From Candidatus Pacearchaeota archaeon (GTDB lineage Archaea; Nanobdellota; Nanobdellia; Pacearchaeales; GW2011-AR1), in the NCBI GenBank assembly GCA_018304145.1, contig JAGVWU010000012.1:1-32830 (forward strand): a DNA stretch of 32,830 nt, in the 5' to 3' direction. Positions 1-7,902 of this stretch are shown one piece after another. A program made the translations under genes and the position numbers. Each line of letters starts with the position of its first letter. Position 1 is the stretch's first letter. The notes under the pieces are model-generated. The model was not told the origin of the DNA and searched no databases. It saw only the letters and a list, made by a program, of their open reading frames with translations.

Positions 1-134
1 GAAATAATCCTGGCGGGGCTATTAACAGGATTCGAAGTCCTCAGAGATTTCTCTTGAAATCCCTGGGAATTTCAACTCTTACGAGATTGAAATAATCCTA
101 GTGGGCTATTTTTCTTTGGGAAAATAATCATACT

Positions 135-734
135 TTAATATTTATCTTTGTATCTTCCTCTAGATTCTATTGCTTTTATTCTTTGAAGTATTTCTTTATA
201 TTTATCTGCTCTATAATCATCCAGGATTATTTTCCAGCATTCCTGCCAGATTGTAAAATGCTTGGCCTCTAATGCCTGCTGAAGCAGGTGTAAATCCACT
301 GCCTTATCTTCTATTTTTTGCGAATGAAAAGCCAAGCCAAAATCTATGAAATAGATTTTGTTATCTTTTAGAATCATATTGCTTGTTGTTAAATCTCCAT
401 GGATTATATTTTGATTATGTATTTTGGTTATATTATTTGCAATTTGTTTGCAGATTTGCTTATATTCTAATTGTTCAAGATTTTCTGAAAGTTTTTCCCC
501 ATTAATATATTCCATAACAATTTCTTGTTTTTCATCACTCTTTATTATTTTTGGAACTGGAATTATGTTTTGAAGTTTGTTTATTATTTTTGCTTCTGAT
601 TTGGTTCTTGATTTTCTTAATTTTTCATCAAGAATGGAAATTCTGTAAGATTTTTTTATTCTATCCTTGATAATTTCATTATTTTTTAAATAGATGATTG
701 CTTCTGCTCCTTGCTGAATTTTTTGATTTGACAT
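135..734 (-). CDS. bud32: Bud32/PRPK-type KEOPS-associated atypical protein kinase
   Basis: Small kinase with 'GAEAIIY', 'IVMEYINGEKL', 'IIHGDLTTSNMIL' and 'IYFIDFGLAF'; size and motifs typical of archaeal Bud32. Confidence 0.9.
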   Translation of the reverse strand: MSNQKIQQGAEAIIYLKNNEIIKDRIKKSYRISILDEKLRKSRTKSEAKIINKLQNIIPVPKIIKSDEKQEIVMEYINGEKLSENLEQLEYKQICKQIANNITKIHNQNIIHGDLTTSNMILKDNKIYFIDFGLAFHSQKIEDKAVDLHLLQQALEAKHFTIWQECWKIILDDYRADKYKEILQRIKAIESRGRYKDKY

Positions 735-1008
735 ATATTTTGTAAAATAATTATGTTTATAAATCTTTGAGATTAAGAATTATTAAAATGAATAATTATT
801 CTATTAATGATTTATTAGCTTTGAGAAGAGGGGAAGTTGTTGCATTTAGAAGAGAAGAGCAAGGATATTGTATACAGAATATATGGTGGTTCATGAAATT
901 AGAGATGGGAGACTTAGCGGGAACTTTTGAATATGTCTTGTCTTGGTGTTAATTCTTTGCCTTTGGATGATATTGTTGGAAGTGTTGTTAAAATCGCTAA
1001 ATGGGACA

Positions 1009-2385
1009 CTAAAACTTAATTTTTCCCTTGAATTTTCTTGCAATTTTCATTATTTGTTTTTGATTTAATCCTTGAGAAGGGTCAATACTGGATAAATCGC
1101 TTGTGCCTGATGCAATTTCTTTTAATAATTTATATTGCTTTAGCATCTGCCTGATATCAGTTGTTGTTGTGCCTGAACCTTTTGCAATCCTGCCTAATCT
1201 TGAGGTTTGTTTTTCCAATATTTCAGGATTATCGATTTCTTTTTCTGTCATGCTGTCTATGGCAAACTGCCATTTTTTTAATTTATTTTCTTGAGCTCCC
1301 AAAAGATTTTCTGGAATTTTTGCTTTTCCCAAGCCTGGAATCATTTCAAGCATCTTATCGAAACTTCCGACATTTCCCATTTGTTTTAATTGCTCCTGAA
1401 AATCTCTTAAATTAAATTCCCCTTTTTCCAGTCTTTCTTTTGCTCTTTTTTGAGATTTTTCATCAATAGCAGACTGAACTTTTTCCAACAAGCCTTCTAA
1501 GTCTCCAAGCCCAAGAAGTCTGGAAATAAATGATTTAGGATTGAAGGTTTCAAAATCATTGGTTTTTTCTCCTGTTCCAATAAAATAAACAGGAGCTTTG
1601 GTTTCATTGCAAGCTGTCAATGCACCTCCTGCTTTTGCAGTTGAATCCATTCTTGTAATTATTACTCCATTGATGTTACAGGCTTTTTGAAATTCATAGG
1701 CTTGGTTTTTAGCTGCCTGGCCAATATCTGCTTGAATTACTAGAAAAACATGGTCAGGTTTTATTTCTTTTTCAAGATCTTTTATTTCAGTTGTCAATTC
1801 TTTATCCAAGGAATGCCTGCCTGCTGTGTCGATTATTATCAAATCAAATTCTTCTAATTCTTTTTTTAATTTTTTATAAGTTTTTACAGGATTTTTTTCA
1901 TCTTTGTCAGTAAATACCTGGATATTTATTTTTCCCCCCAGCTGTTCTAGCTGCTCTCTTGCTGCTGGACGATGGACATCAAGCCCAAGCATTGCAACTT
2001 TAAGACCTCTTTTGGAATAGTAAGCAGCTAATTTATGTGTTGTTGTAGTTTTTCCTGAACCATATAAACCTAATAGCATTATTTTGTTGTTTTTTCCTTT
2101 TTCTATTTTTAATTCGTGTTTTTCTTTTCCCAAAAGATTTAAGATTTCATCATGAAGGATTTTTGTTATATGTTCTTTTTTTTCTATGCCTTTAATTGTT
2201 TCATTTTCAGCTTCTTTCCTTATTTTATCCCCGATTTCCTTGACCAACTGAACATTAACATCTGCCCGAATAAGTGCTCTTTGCAAATCTTTAACAATCA
2301 GCTCAATTGTTTTTTTGTCAAGAAATATAGCATTAGCTATTTTGTCAAATCCTTTTTTCAGAGCTGAACCTAGTTTTTCTAACAT
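1009..2385 (-). CDS. srp54: Signal recognition particle protein SRP54
   Basis: 458 aa; 'LLGLYGSGKTTTTHKLA', 'GLDVHRPAAREQL', 'DTAGRHSLD'; M-domain at the C-terminus. Confidence 0.95.
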   Translation of the reverse strand: MLEKLGSALKKGFDKIANAIFLDKKTIELIVKDLQRALIRADVNVQLVKEIGDKIRKEAENETIKGIEKKEHITKILHDEILNLLGKEKHELKIEKGKNNKIMLLGLYGSGKTTTTHKLAAYYSKRGLKVAMLGLDVHRPAAREQLEQLGGKINIQVFTDKDEKNPVKTYKKLKKELEEFDLIIIDTAGRHSLDKELTTEIKDLEKEIKPDHVFLVIQADIGQAAKNQAYEFQKACNINGVIITRMDSTAKAGGALTACNETKAPVYFIGTGEKTNDFETFNPKSFISRLLGLGDLEGLLEKVQSAIDEKSQKRAKERLEKGEFNLRDFQEQLKQMGNVGSFDKMLEMIPGLGKAKIPENLLGAQENKLKKWQFAIDSMTEKEIDNPEILEKQTSRLGRIAKGSGTTTTDIRQMLKQYKLLKEIASGTSDLSSIDPSQGLNQKQIMKIARKFKGKIKF

Positions 2386-2602
2386 GATTGTATGTTTTAT
2401 TAGCTTAATGTAAAAAAATAATTTGAGAGCAAGCAGGTCTTCTGAGGTTCATATCTTACCCTAACTTTTAATTACATTAGTTAATTATCTATTATTATTT
2501 ACAATAATATGGGGTTTAAGAATTTTTACCTTATATAAATTGAAGGTTTTATTATTGATTTAGTACAATAATTATTAAAAGCTGTGTTAATTATTTTAAT
2601 AA

Positions 2603-3088
2603 ATGATAAATGCAACAATGTGTTTTTTGAGAAATAATGATAGCACCTTATTCTTATACAGAGAAGGTGGTGATGGAGATATTCATCATGGTTGGTATGT
2701 CCCTCCAGGAGGTAGAAACGAAAGAGGAGAAAGAGGAATAGATTGCATTGTTAGAGAATTTAAAGAAGAAACCTGTTTATTATTAATTAACCCTCAATTA
2801 AGAGTTATTGCAACTTTTTATAATCAAGGAAGAATTCTTGGAGGGAAAGAAAATCCAGAAGATTGGCAGGTAGAGGTTTATTATGCGAGGGAATTTTCTG
2901 GAAAATTAAGAGAAGAGCATTCAAAAGCTAAACCTGTTTGGATTAAAGATTCGGATTTAGAAAAGATAAGAATATATCCGGGAGATAGAAAAATTCTTGA
3001 ATTACTTAATCATGAAGGAGTTTTTGAAGTTTTAACTCAATATAGTGGAGAAGAATTAGTTCGTTTTGATTCTGTTAGAATTTTTTGA
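2603..3088 (+). CDS. NUDIX hydrolase
   Basis: Nudix box 'GGRNERGERGIDCIVREFKEETCL'. Confidence 0.85.
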   Translation: MINATMCFLRNNDSTLFLYREGGDGDIHHGWYVPPGGRNERGERGIDCIVREFKEETCLLLINPQLRVIATFYNQGRILGGKENPEDWQVEVYYAREFSGKLREEHSKAKPVWIKDSDLEKIRIYPGDRKILELLNHEGVFEVLTQYSGEELVRFDSVRIF

Positions 3089-3106
3089 TTCTTATAGAAA
3101 AACAAT

Positions 3107-4528
3107 CTACAATCCTAGACTTTCAATGAACTCCTGTTTATTGAATAATTTTAAATCCTTGTATTCCTGCCCTGTTCCAAGATAAAATATTGGCTTATGG
3201 GTTGTGTGAGAGACTGAAATGATTGTTCCGCCTTTTTCATCAACATCCGCTTTTGTCAATATTGAACCATCAATATCTATCATATCATGAAAAGCTTTTG
3301 CCTGTTCTGTTGCATCATTGCCTGCAATTGATTCTGCAACGAAAATCTTTAAATCTGGATTAGTAACTTTGCAGATTTTTTTCATTTCATCAAGAAGATT
3401 GGATTTTGTATGCATTCTTCCTGCAGTGTCAATCAAAACAACATTTATTTTATGAGCCTGTGCATATTTTATTGCATCAAAACCAACTGCAGATGGGTCT
3501 GCTCCATAATCATGCTTGATTAAAGGTATGCCCAATCTTTTAGCGTGTTCTGAAATCTGTTCTATGGAAGCTGCACGAAAAGTGTCTGCTGCTGCAAGCA
3601 CAACTGAATAATTTTTAGATTTTAAAAGATGAGCGAACTTGGCTATGCTTGTTGTTTTTCCTGTTCCGTTAATTCCAAAAAACAAGATAACAAAAGGCTC
3701 TTTTTCTTTTTTCTTGAATTCAATCGCTTCAACAGGGTCGTCAGGATCTATTAATATTTCATTTAGAGAAGATTTAAGCTCTTTTTTTATTTCATATTCC
3801 AAATCCTTTTTTGGAATTTCTTGATTTATTAATTTTTTGGAAAGCTTATCTTTTATATCTTCTACAACTTCAAGAGCAACATTGTTTTCTAAAAGAAGCA
3901 TTTCTAAGTCATTGAACAATTCATTAAAATCATCTTCTGTAATTTTATAGATAAAATTGGATTTGATTTTTGTTAGGATTGATGACTTTTCAGGAGCTGG
4001 GGTAACAAATTCATGGATAGCAAGTTCTGATTCTCCTGAATCAGAAGATTCAATCTTTCTCTTTTTTCCAAAAAATTTGCCCACTCTTTTTAAGAATCCT
4101 TTTTCAGTTTTTTCATGCCCTTTTTCCAGTTCTTCAACTGCCTGTTCAGGAGTTTCTTCTCCTTTTTCAACTTTTGATGCTATTTCCTGGGCTTTTTCAT
4201 TTTCTTCTTGAACTCTTTTGACATCCTCCTTTGTTGCTAAGGTTTTTTCTTCTATTTCCTCTTTTATTTTTTCTACATCTGGTTCATATTTTTGAAGTCC
4301 TGGCTTGAATTCCAATGGAGCTTCTTTGATTTTCTGTTTTTTTGCCTTTTCTATTAGTTTATCTGCTTTTTCTCCTGTTTTTTTGCCTTTCTTTTTTGCT
4401 GATTTTTTAGGAGCAGCAAGTTCTGATTTTTCTAAATCAGAAGATTCAATATTTACTTTTTCAGTTTTCAGTTTATCTTTAGCAGAAGATACCCATTCTT
4501 TTAACTTGTCTTTAAGGAATCCGAACAT
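3107..4528 (-). CDS. ftsY: SRP receptor FtsY with long charged N-terminal region
   Basis: 473 aa; 'FFGINGTGKTTSIAKFA', 'AADTFRAASIEQ', 'DTAGRMHTKSNLLDEM'. Confidence 0.95.
   Translation of the reverse strand: MFGFLKDKLKEWVSSAKDKLKTEKVNIESSDLEKSELAAPKKSAKKKGKKTGEKADKLIEKAKKQKIKEAPLEFKPGLQKYEPDVEKIKEEIEEKTLATKEDVKRVQEENEKAQEIASKVEKGEETPEQAVEELEKGHEKTEKGFLKRVGKFFGKKRKIESSDSGESELAIHEFVTPAPEKSSILTKIKSNFIYKITEDDFNELFNDLEMLLLENNVALEVVEDIKDKLSKKLINQEIPKKDLEYEIKKELKSSLNEILIDPDDPVEAIEFKKKEKEPFVILFFGINGTGKTTSIAKFAHLLKSKNYSVVLAAADTFRAASIEQISEHAKRLGIPLIKHDYGADPSAVGFDAIKYAQAHKINVVLIDTAGRMHTKSNLLDEMKKICKVTNPDLKIFVAESIAGNDATEQAKAFHDMIDIDGSILTKADVDEKGGTIISVSHTTHKPIFYLGTGQEYKDLKLFNKQEFIESLGL
4017..4055 (-). 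repeat. Coding palindromic element B (in FtsY)
   Basis: + strand ATAGCAAG TTCTGATTC TCCT GAATCAGAA GATTCAATC. Confidence 0.85.
4413..4452 (-). repeat. Coding palindromic element A (in FtsY)
   Basis: + strand GCAGCAAG TTCTGATTT TTCT AAATCAGAA GATTCAATAT. Confidence 0.85.
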
Positions 4529-4622
4529 GCTTTTATTACAATCTTATGGTTTATAAGGGTTTTTGAAATTAAGAAGAACAATTTATAAATTATCTGTACA
4601 TTGATTATAAAAGAGAATTAAG

Positions 4623-5282
4623 ATGGTGAAATGTCATATATATTTATTCAGGCATGGGCAGACTTATTTTAATAAAAAACATAGGTTTACTGGATGGGAA
4701 GAGAGCAAATTAACTCCTTTTGGAATTAGGCAGGCAAAGGTTATTGCTAGGAAACTTAAGAATAAAAGAATTGATGTTGCTTTTCAGACTCCTCATTCGC
4801 GTTCTAAAAGGACTTTAAAAGAGGTCCTTAAGTTTCATCCTGAATGTAAGAAAGTTATTACTGACAGAAGGATGATTGAGAGAAATTATGGAATATTAAA
4901 TGGAATGTCTCATGAAGAATTTATTAAAAAAATCGGACATCAGGAATATGATTTATTAAGAGAAGGAGATGCAATTGAAAATTTAAGTAAGGCAGATAGA
5001 AAAAGAGTAGAACATTTTCTTGGAGAAGAGGAGTTTAAATTAATTCATAGAGGTTATGATATACCTCCTTCTGGTGGGGAATCTTTTGCAGATGTAGAAA
5101 AAAGGGTTAATAAGTTTATTAAAGATTTAAAAAGATTAATCAAAAAGAAAAAAGTGAATGTTGCTATTTCTGCTTCTGGAAATTCTATAAGGTTATTCAG
5201 GAAGATAATGGAAAAAAGAAGCAAGGAAGAGGCTGTAAAATGGGTTATACTCTATACAAAAATTTTTTATTATAGAATTTAA
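4623..5282 (+). CDS. Histidine phosphatase / phosphoglycerate mutase-like protein
   Basis: 'IYLFRHGQTYFNKKHRFTGWEESKLTPFG' RHG motif and later 'GGESFADVEKRV'. Confidence 0.85.
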   Translation: MVKCHIYLFRHGQTYFNKKHRFTGWEESKLTPFGIRQAKVIARKLKNKRIDVAFQTPHSRSKRTLKEVLKFHPECKKVITDRRMIERNYGILNGMSHEEFIKKIGHQEYDLLREGDAIENLSKADRKRVEHFLGEEEFKLIHRGYDIPPSGGESFADVEKRVNKFIKDLKRLIKKKKVNVAISASGNSIRLFRKIMEKRSKEEAVKWVILYTKIFYYRI

Positions 5283-5290
5283 AATTTTTG

Positions 5291-5379
5291 TCTCCCAGAA
5301 AAACTTTTATTGTTTTTCTGGACCCAAAAATCTAAAAGATTTTTAGGTGATTAAAAATGCTTTTGAAGGCATTTTTAAT
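5291..5379. repeat. Three consecutive intergenic hairpins
   Basis: CCAGAAAAAC(5295-5304)/GTTTTTCTGG(5312-5321); AAAAATCT(5326-5333)/AGATTTTT(5337-5344); ATTAAAAATGC(5350-5360)/GCATTTTTAAT(5369-5379). Confidence 0.8.
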
Positions 5380-5409
5380 ATGATACTTATTCAATTATAT
5401 TATTATAGT

Positions 5410-5553
5410 GAAAAACATAAATAATTGAGCAAAATCTTATGTTTTTCCCTTGACCAAAGAAAATCTTGAAGGGATTTTCTGGGCCGTAGAAATCTTCTGA
5501 ATGATTTCTCCGGTAGTCAAGGCATAACTGCTCAGTATTCAATGTCCTTGACT
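5410..5553. other. Multi-helix structured intergenic segment with two alternative partners for one strand
   Basis: GAAAAACATAA(5410-5420)/TTATGTTTTTC(5437-5447); CCTTGAC(5448-5454)/GTCAAGG(5516-5522) enclosing AGAAAATC/GATTTTCT and CCGtAGAAATC/GATTTCTcCGG; second CCTTGACT at 5546-5553. Confidence 0.65.
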
Positions 5554-5724
5554 ATAATATCTAATTTCTGAAGTTTTTTTATTAATAATCTAAAAAGTAA
5601 GAGAAGAATTTTTGAATTATGTAAGTTTATTTTTAAAATTCCCCTCTTATTAAAAATTCTCTTTACTCTTCCTATCTTGTGCAACATTAATAAAATTAAG
5701 CGACTTTTATGTAACTTAACACAT

Positions 5725-5783
5725 AAAAAATGCTCTTTGCGTACGCTATGGGCTTTAGCCCATAAAAAGCAAAGGCATTTTTT
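5725..5783. other. Long intergenic hairpin
   Basis: AAAAAATGC(5725-5733)/GCATTTTTT(5775-5783), CTTTGC(5735-5740)/GCAAAG(5769-5774), TATGGGC(5747-5753)/GCCCATA(5758-5764). Confidence 0.75.
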
Positions 5784-5907
5784 GGGTGATCAAGAACCAG
5801 ACACGCCATGTGGAGAGATATGATGAAAATTGAGGGCATAATATGATAATATTTAATACAAAAAATATTAAAATATTTTTAGTCTGTAAAGAATCAATGG
5901 AGGAAAA

Positions 5908-6516
5908 ATGATTATTTTAGACATAGAAACAACAGGATTAAATCCTTCTGTGAATGGACTTTTGTCAATAGGAGCATTGTGCTTTGACAATCCTGAAAAA
6001 CAGTTTTATGAGGAATGCAGGATTGATGATAGTGATATTATAACAGAAGAAGCATTAATGATAAATGGTTTTAGCAGAGAACAAATATTTGACCAAAGAA
6101 AACAAACTCAAGATGAGCTAATTAAAAGATTTTTTGAATGGGTTGATGAACAGGAGATTAGGATTTTGGCGGGGCATAATGTTGGTTTTTTTGATTTGAA
6201 CTTTATTAAAACCAAGGCAGATAAATATAATATTAATGTAAGAATCCAATATAGAAGCATTGATTTATGCTCTGTTGCCCAATTAATATATTTTAAAATC
6301 AATAATAAATTTTTATTTGATGATTATAAAGAAAATGCAATGAGCTTGGGGGAGGTTCTTAAGTTTTGCGGATTAAAAGATGAAAGAAAATTTCATAATG
6401 CTTTGGAGGATGTTAAATTAGCTGCTGAATGTTTTTCACGATTGATTCATGGAAAAGGTTTATTTTTAGAATATAATAATTTTAAAATACCTGAATATTT
6501 AATTCAAAATAAATAA
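5908..6516 (+). CDS. DnaQ-like (DEDD) 3'-5' exonuclease domain protein
   Basis: 'MIILDIETTGLNPSVNGLLSIGA', 'LAGHNVGFFDLNFI', 'FHNALEDVKLAAECF'. Confidence 0.9.
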   Translation: MIILDIETTGLNPSVNGLLSIGALCFDNPEKQFYEECRIDDSDIITEEALMINGFSREQIFDQRKQTQDELIKRFFEWVDEQEIRILAGHNVGFFDLNFIKTKADKYNINVRIQYRSIDLCSVAQLIYFKINNKFLFDDYKENAMSLGEVLKFCGLKDERKFHNALEDVKLAAECFSRLIHGKGLFLEYNNFKIPEYLIQNK

Positions 6517-6523
6517 CTTAAAG

Positions 6524-6715
6524 GAAAATATAATATGATAACCTACAATGAGGCAAACTTTCTTTGGAAAAGAAAGTTTGACAAATAAAAAGCATTTATC
6601 TATTTTAATTATATTTGTAAATGCTTTTTATTTCAAAGAATACCTTTTCCGAGAAAAGGTAAACCAAAATCTACTCCTTGTAGGAAGAAAATATAATATG
6701 ATAACCTACAATGAG
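6524..6715 (+). repeat. 29-bp direct repeat (6524-6552 and 6687-6715) flanking a hairpin array
   Basis: Both copies read GAAAATATAATATGATAACCTACAATGAG. Between them: CAAACTTTCTTT/AAAGAAAGTTTG (6554-6580), AAATAAAAAGCATTTA/TAAATGCTTTTTATTT (6583-6633), TACCTTTTC/GAAAAGGTA (6641-6661). Confidence 0.9.
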
Positions 6716-7258
6716 TTATACGATGCATTGAGAAAAGAGAGATATAGTGAGCAGCTTCAGCCAATGGCTAAGAATTTTATTAAAGAAGTTTCCGCTTATC
6801 TGAAAGATAAAAAAGAACTTGCTGAAAAGAAAGATGAGGATTTTTCAGAGGCTGTTTTGAAAACAAAAAAACAATTTGAAAACTCTCTCGCTATATTTAA
6901 GGAATTGATACTAAGAAGAAAGAAGAAAATTCTTGATTTGGCTTTTGTTGCTGCTGAAACAGGAATTTCCAAAAGAGATTTTGAGAATATGCTTGCTGTT
7001 GAAAAAGAATGTTTTGAAGGAATAATGAAATCTCTGGAAAAAGGAGATAAAAAAATCAGCGAGATGCTAAAAGGTTCTGAGGAGGATGAAAAAAAGAAAA
7101 ACAAGATGGTTGTTTTTATTGAAGATACTGATGAGTTCTTGGATTTAGAAAGGAACAAATTAGGGCCTTTTAAAAAAGGAGATGTTGCAAATATTGCAGA
7201 GGAGATTGCCAATATTCTGATTGTAGATAAGAAAGCAGAAGGGATTAGTGAGGAGTGA
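6698..7258 (+). CDS. Archaeal GINS subunit (Gins51-like); the supplied ORF starting at 6548 is extended upstream
   Basis: 'MITYNELYDALRKERYSEQLQPMAKNFIKEVSAYL' N-terminus; C-terminal 'VVFIEDTDEFLDLERNKLGPFKKGDVANIAEEIANILI'. Confidence 0.85.
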   Translation: MITYNELYDALRKERYSEQLQPMAKNFIKEVSAYLKDKKELAEKKDEDFSEAVLKTKKQFENSLAIFKELILRRKKKILDLAFVAAETGISKRDFENMLAVEKECFEGIMKSLEKGDKKISEMLKGSEEDEKKKNKMVVFIEDTDEFLDLERNKLGPFKKGDVANIAEEIANILIVDKKAEGISEE

Positions 7259-7611
7259 AAATGAAAAAAGGAGAAATTAGCAGGTTAGAAGAGTTTTGGA
7301 GAAATCAGGAAAATTTTGGCTCTGGAAAAAGAACCATTGATGGAGCTAGAACCGGATTTATTATTGATTGGAATGTTAAAGATAGTTTTCCCCTAAGAGG
7401 CAGTTTTTCAATTTTATATGATGATGGAGATTATAGAGAATATGATGCTTTTTATTTCAGATATATTAGAGGATTATTAAATACAAAAAACAGATGGATG
7501 AATGATTCTAGAGTTGTTAAAAGTAGTTTTAGGAGATATTGTGAAAATCTTTTTTTAGGAAAGCTTGTTAACGAGTCTCCGCAGGTACAGAAAATTAAGA
7601 ATTTTCTGTAA
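7255..7611 (+). CDS. Hypothetical protein overlapping the GINS stop (GTG at 7255 or ATG at 7261)
   Basis: 118-aa ORF with natural-looking composition, overlapping the upstream stop codon. Confidence 0.6.
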   Translation: MKMKKGEISRLEEFWRNQENFGSGKRTIDGARTGFIIDWNVKDSFPLRGSFSILYDDGDYREYDAFYFRYIRGLLNTKNRWMNDSRVVKSSFRRYCENLFLGKLVNESPQVQKIKNFL

Positions 7612-7705
7612 CCAAAAAGCAAAGCTTTTTTTGTAATCGAACCGAACCCTTTGATTAGATTCGGGACAGAGAAATTTAATTAATATTGCAAAGCAATATT
7701 AAAAA

Positions 7706-7778
7706 AGCCTGCGGCCGGAATCGAACCGACAACCTACAGTTTACAAAACTATTGCTCTACCGATTGAGCTACGCAGGC
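7706..7778 (-). tRNA. tRNA-Thr(TGT)
   Basis: Reverse complement GCCTGCGTAGCTCAATCGGTAGAGCAATAGTTTTGTAAACTGTAGGTTGTCGGTTCGATTCCGGCCGCAGGC folds as a cloverleaf; anticodon loop TTTGTAA. Confidence 0.95.
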
Positions 7779-7902
7779 TTAGGATTAAATGAAATAGAAC
7801 AATTGGTATTTAAAACTTATTGTTTCGAGATATTTTATTAATTTTAATGTATCCATAGTATAATATGCATACATTTAAATATGCTAATTATTTTAATCTT
7901 AA

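Noticed and set aside
5815-5890. ATGATGA (C-box-like) suggesting a C/D box sRNA
   Set aside because: No CTGA D or D' boxes at the required spacing.
6548-6697. 50-aa N-terminal extension of GINS
   Set aside because: The extension is encoded entirely by the hairpin array; the canonical GINS N-terminus MITYNELYDAL starts at 6698.
6796-7212. Antisense ORF within GINS, and other antisense ORFs within FtsY, SRP54, TFB, eS1, the giant protein and Alba
   Set aside because: Opposite recognised coding sequences, Ser/Phe-rich composition typical of the reverse complement of Lys/Glu-rich AT-biased genes.
7612-7700. Fragment 'TCGAACCGAACCC' near tRNA-Thr resembling a tRNA T-arm
   Set aside because: Only an imperfect hairpin is present; no acceptor, D or anticodon arms.
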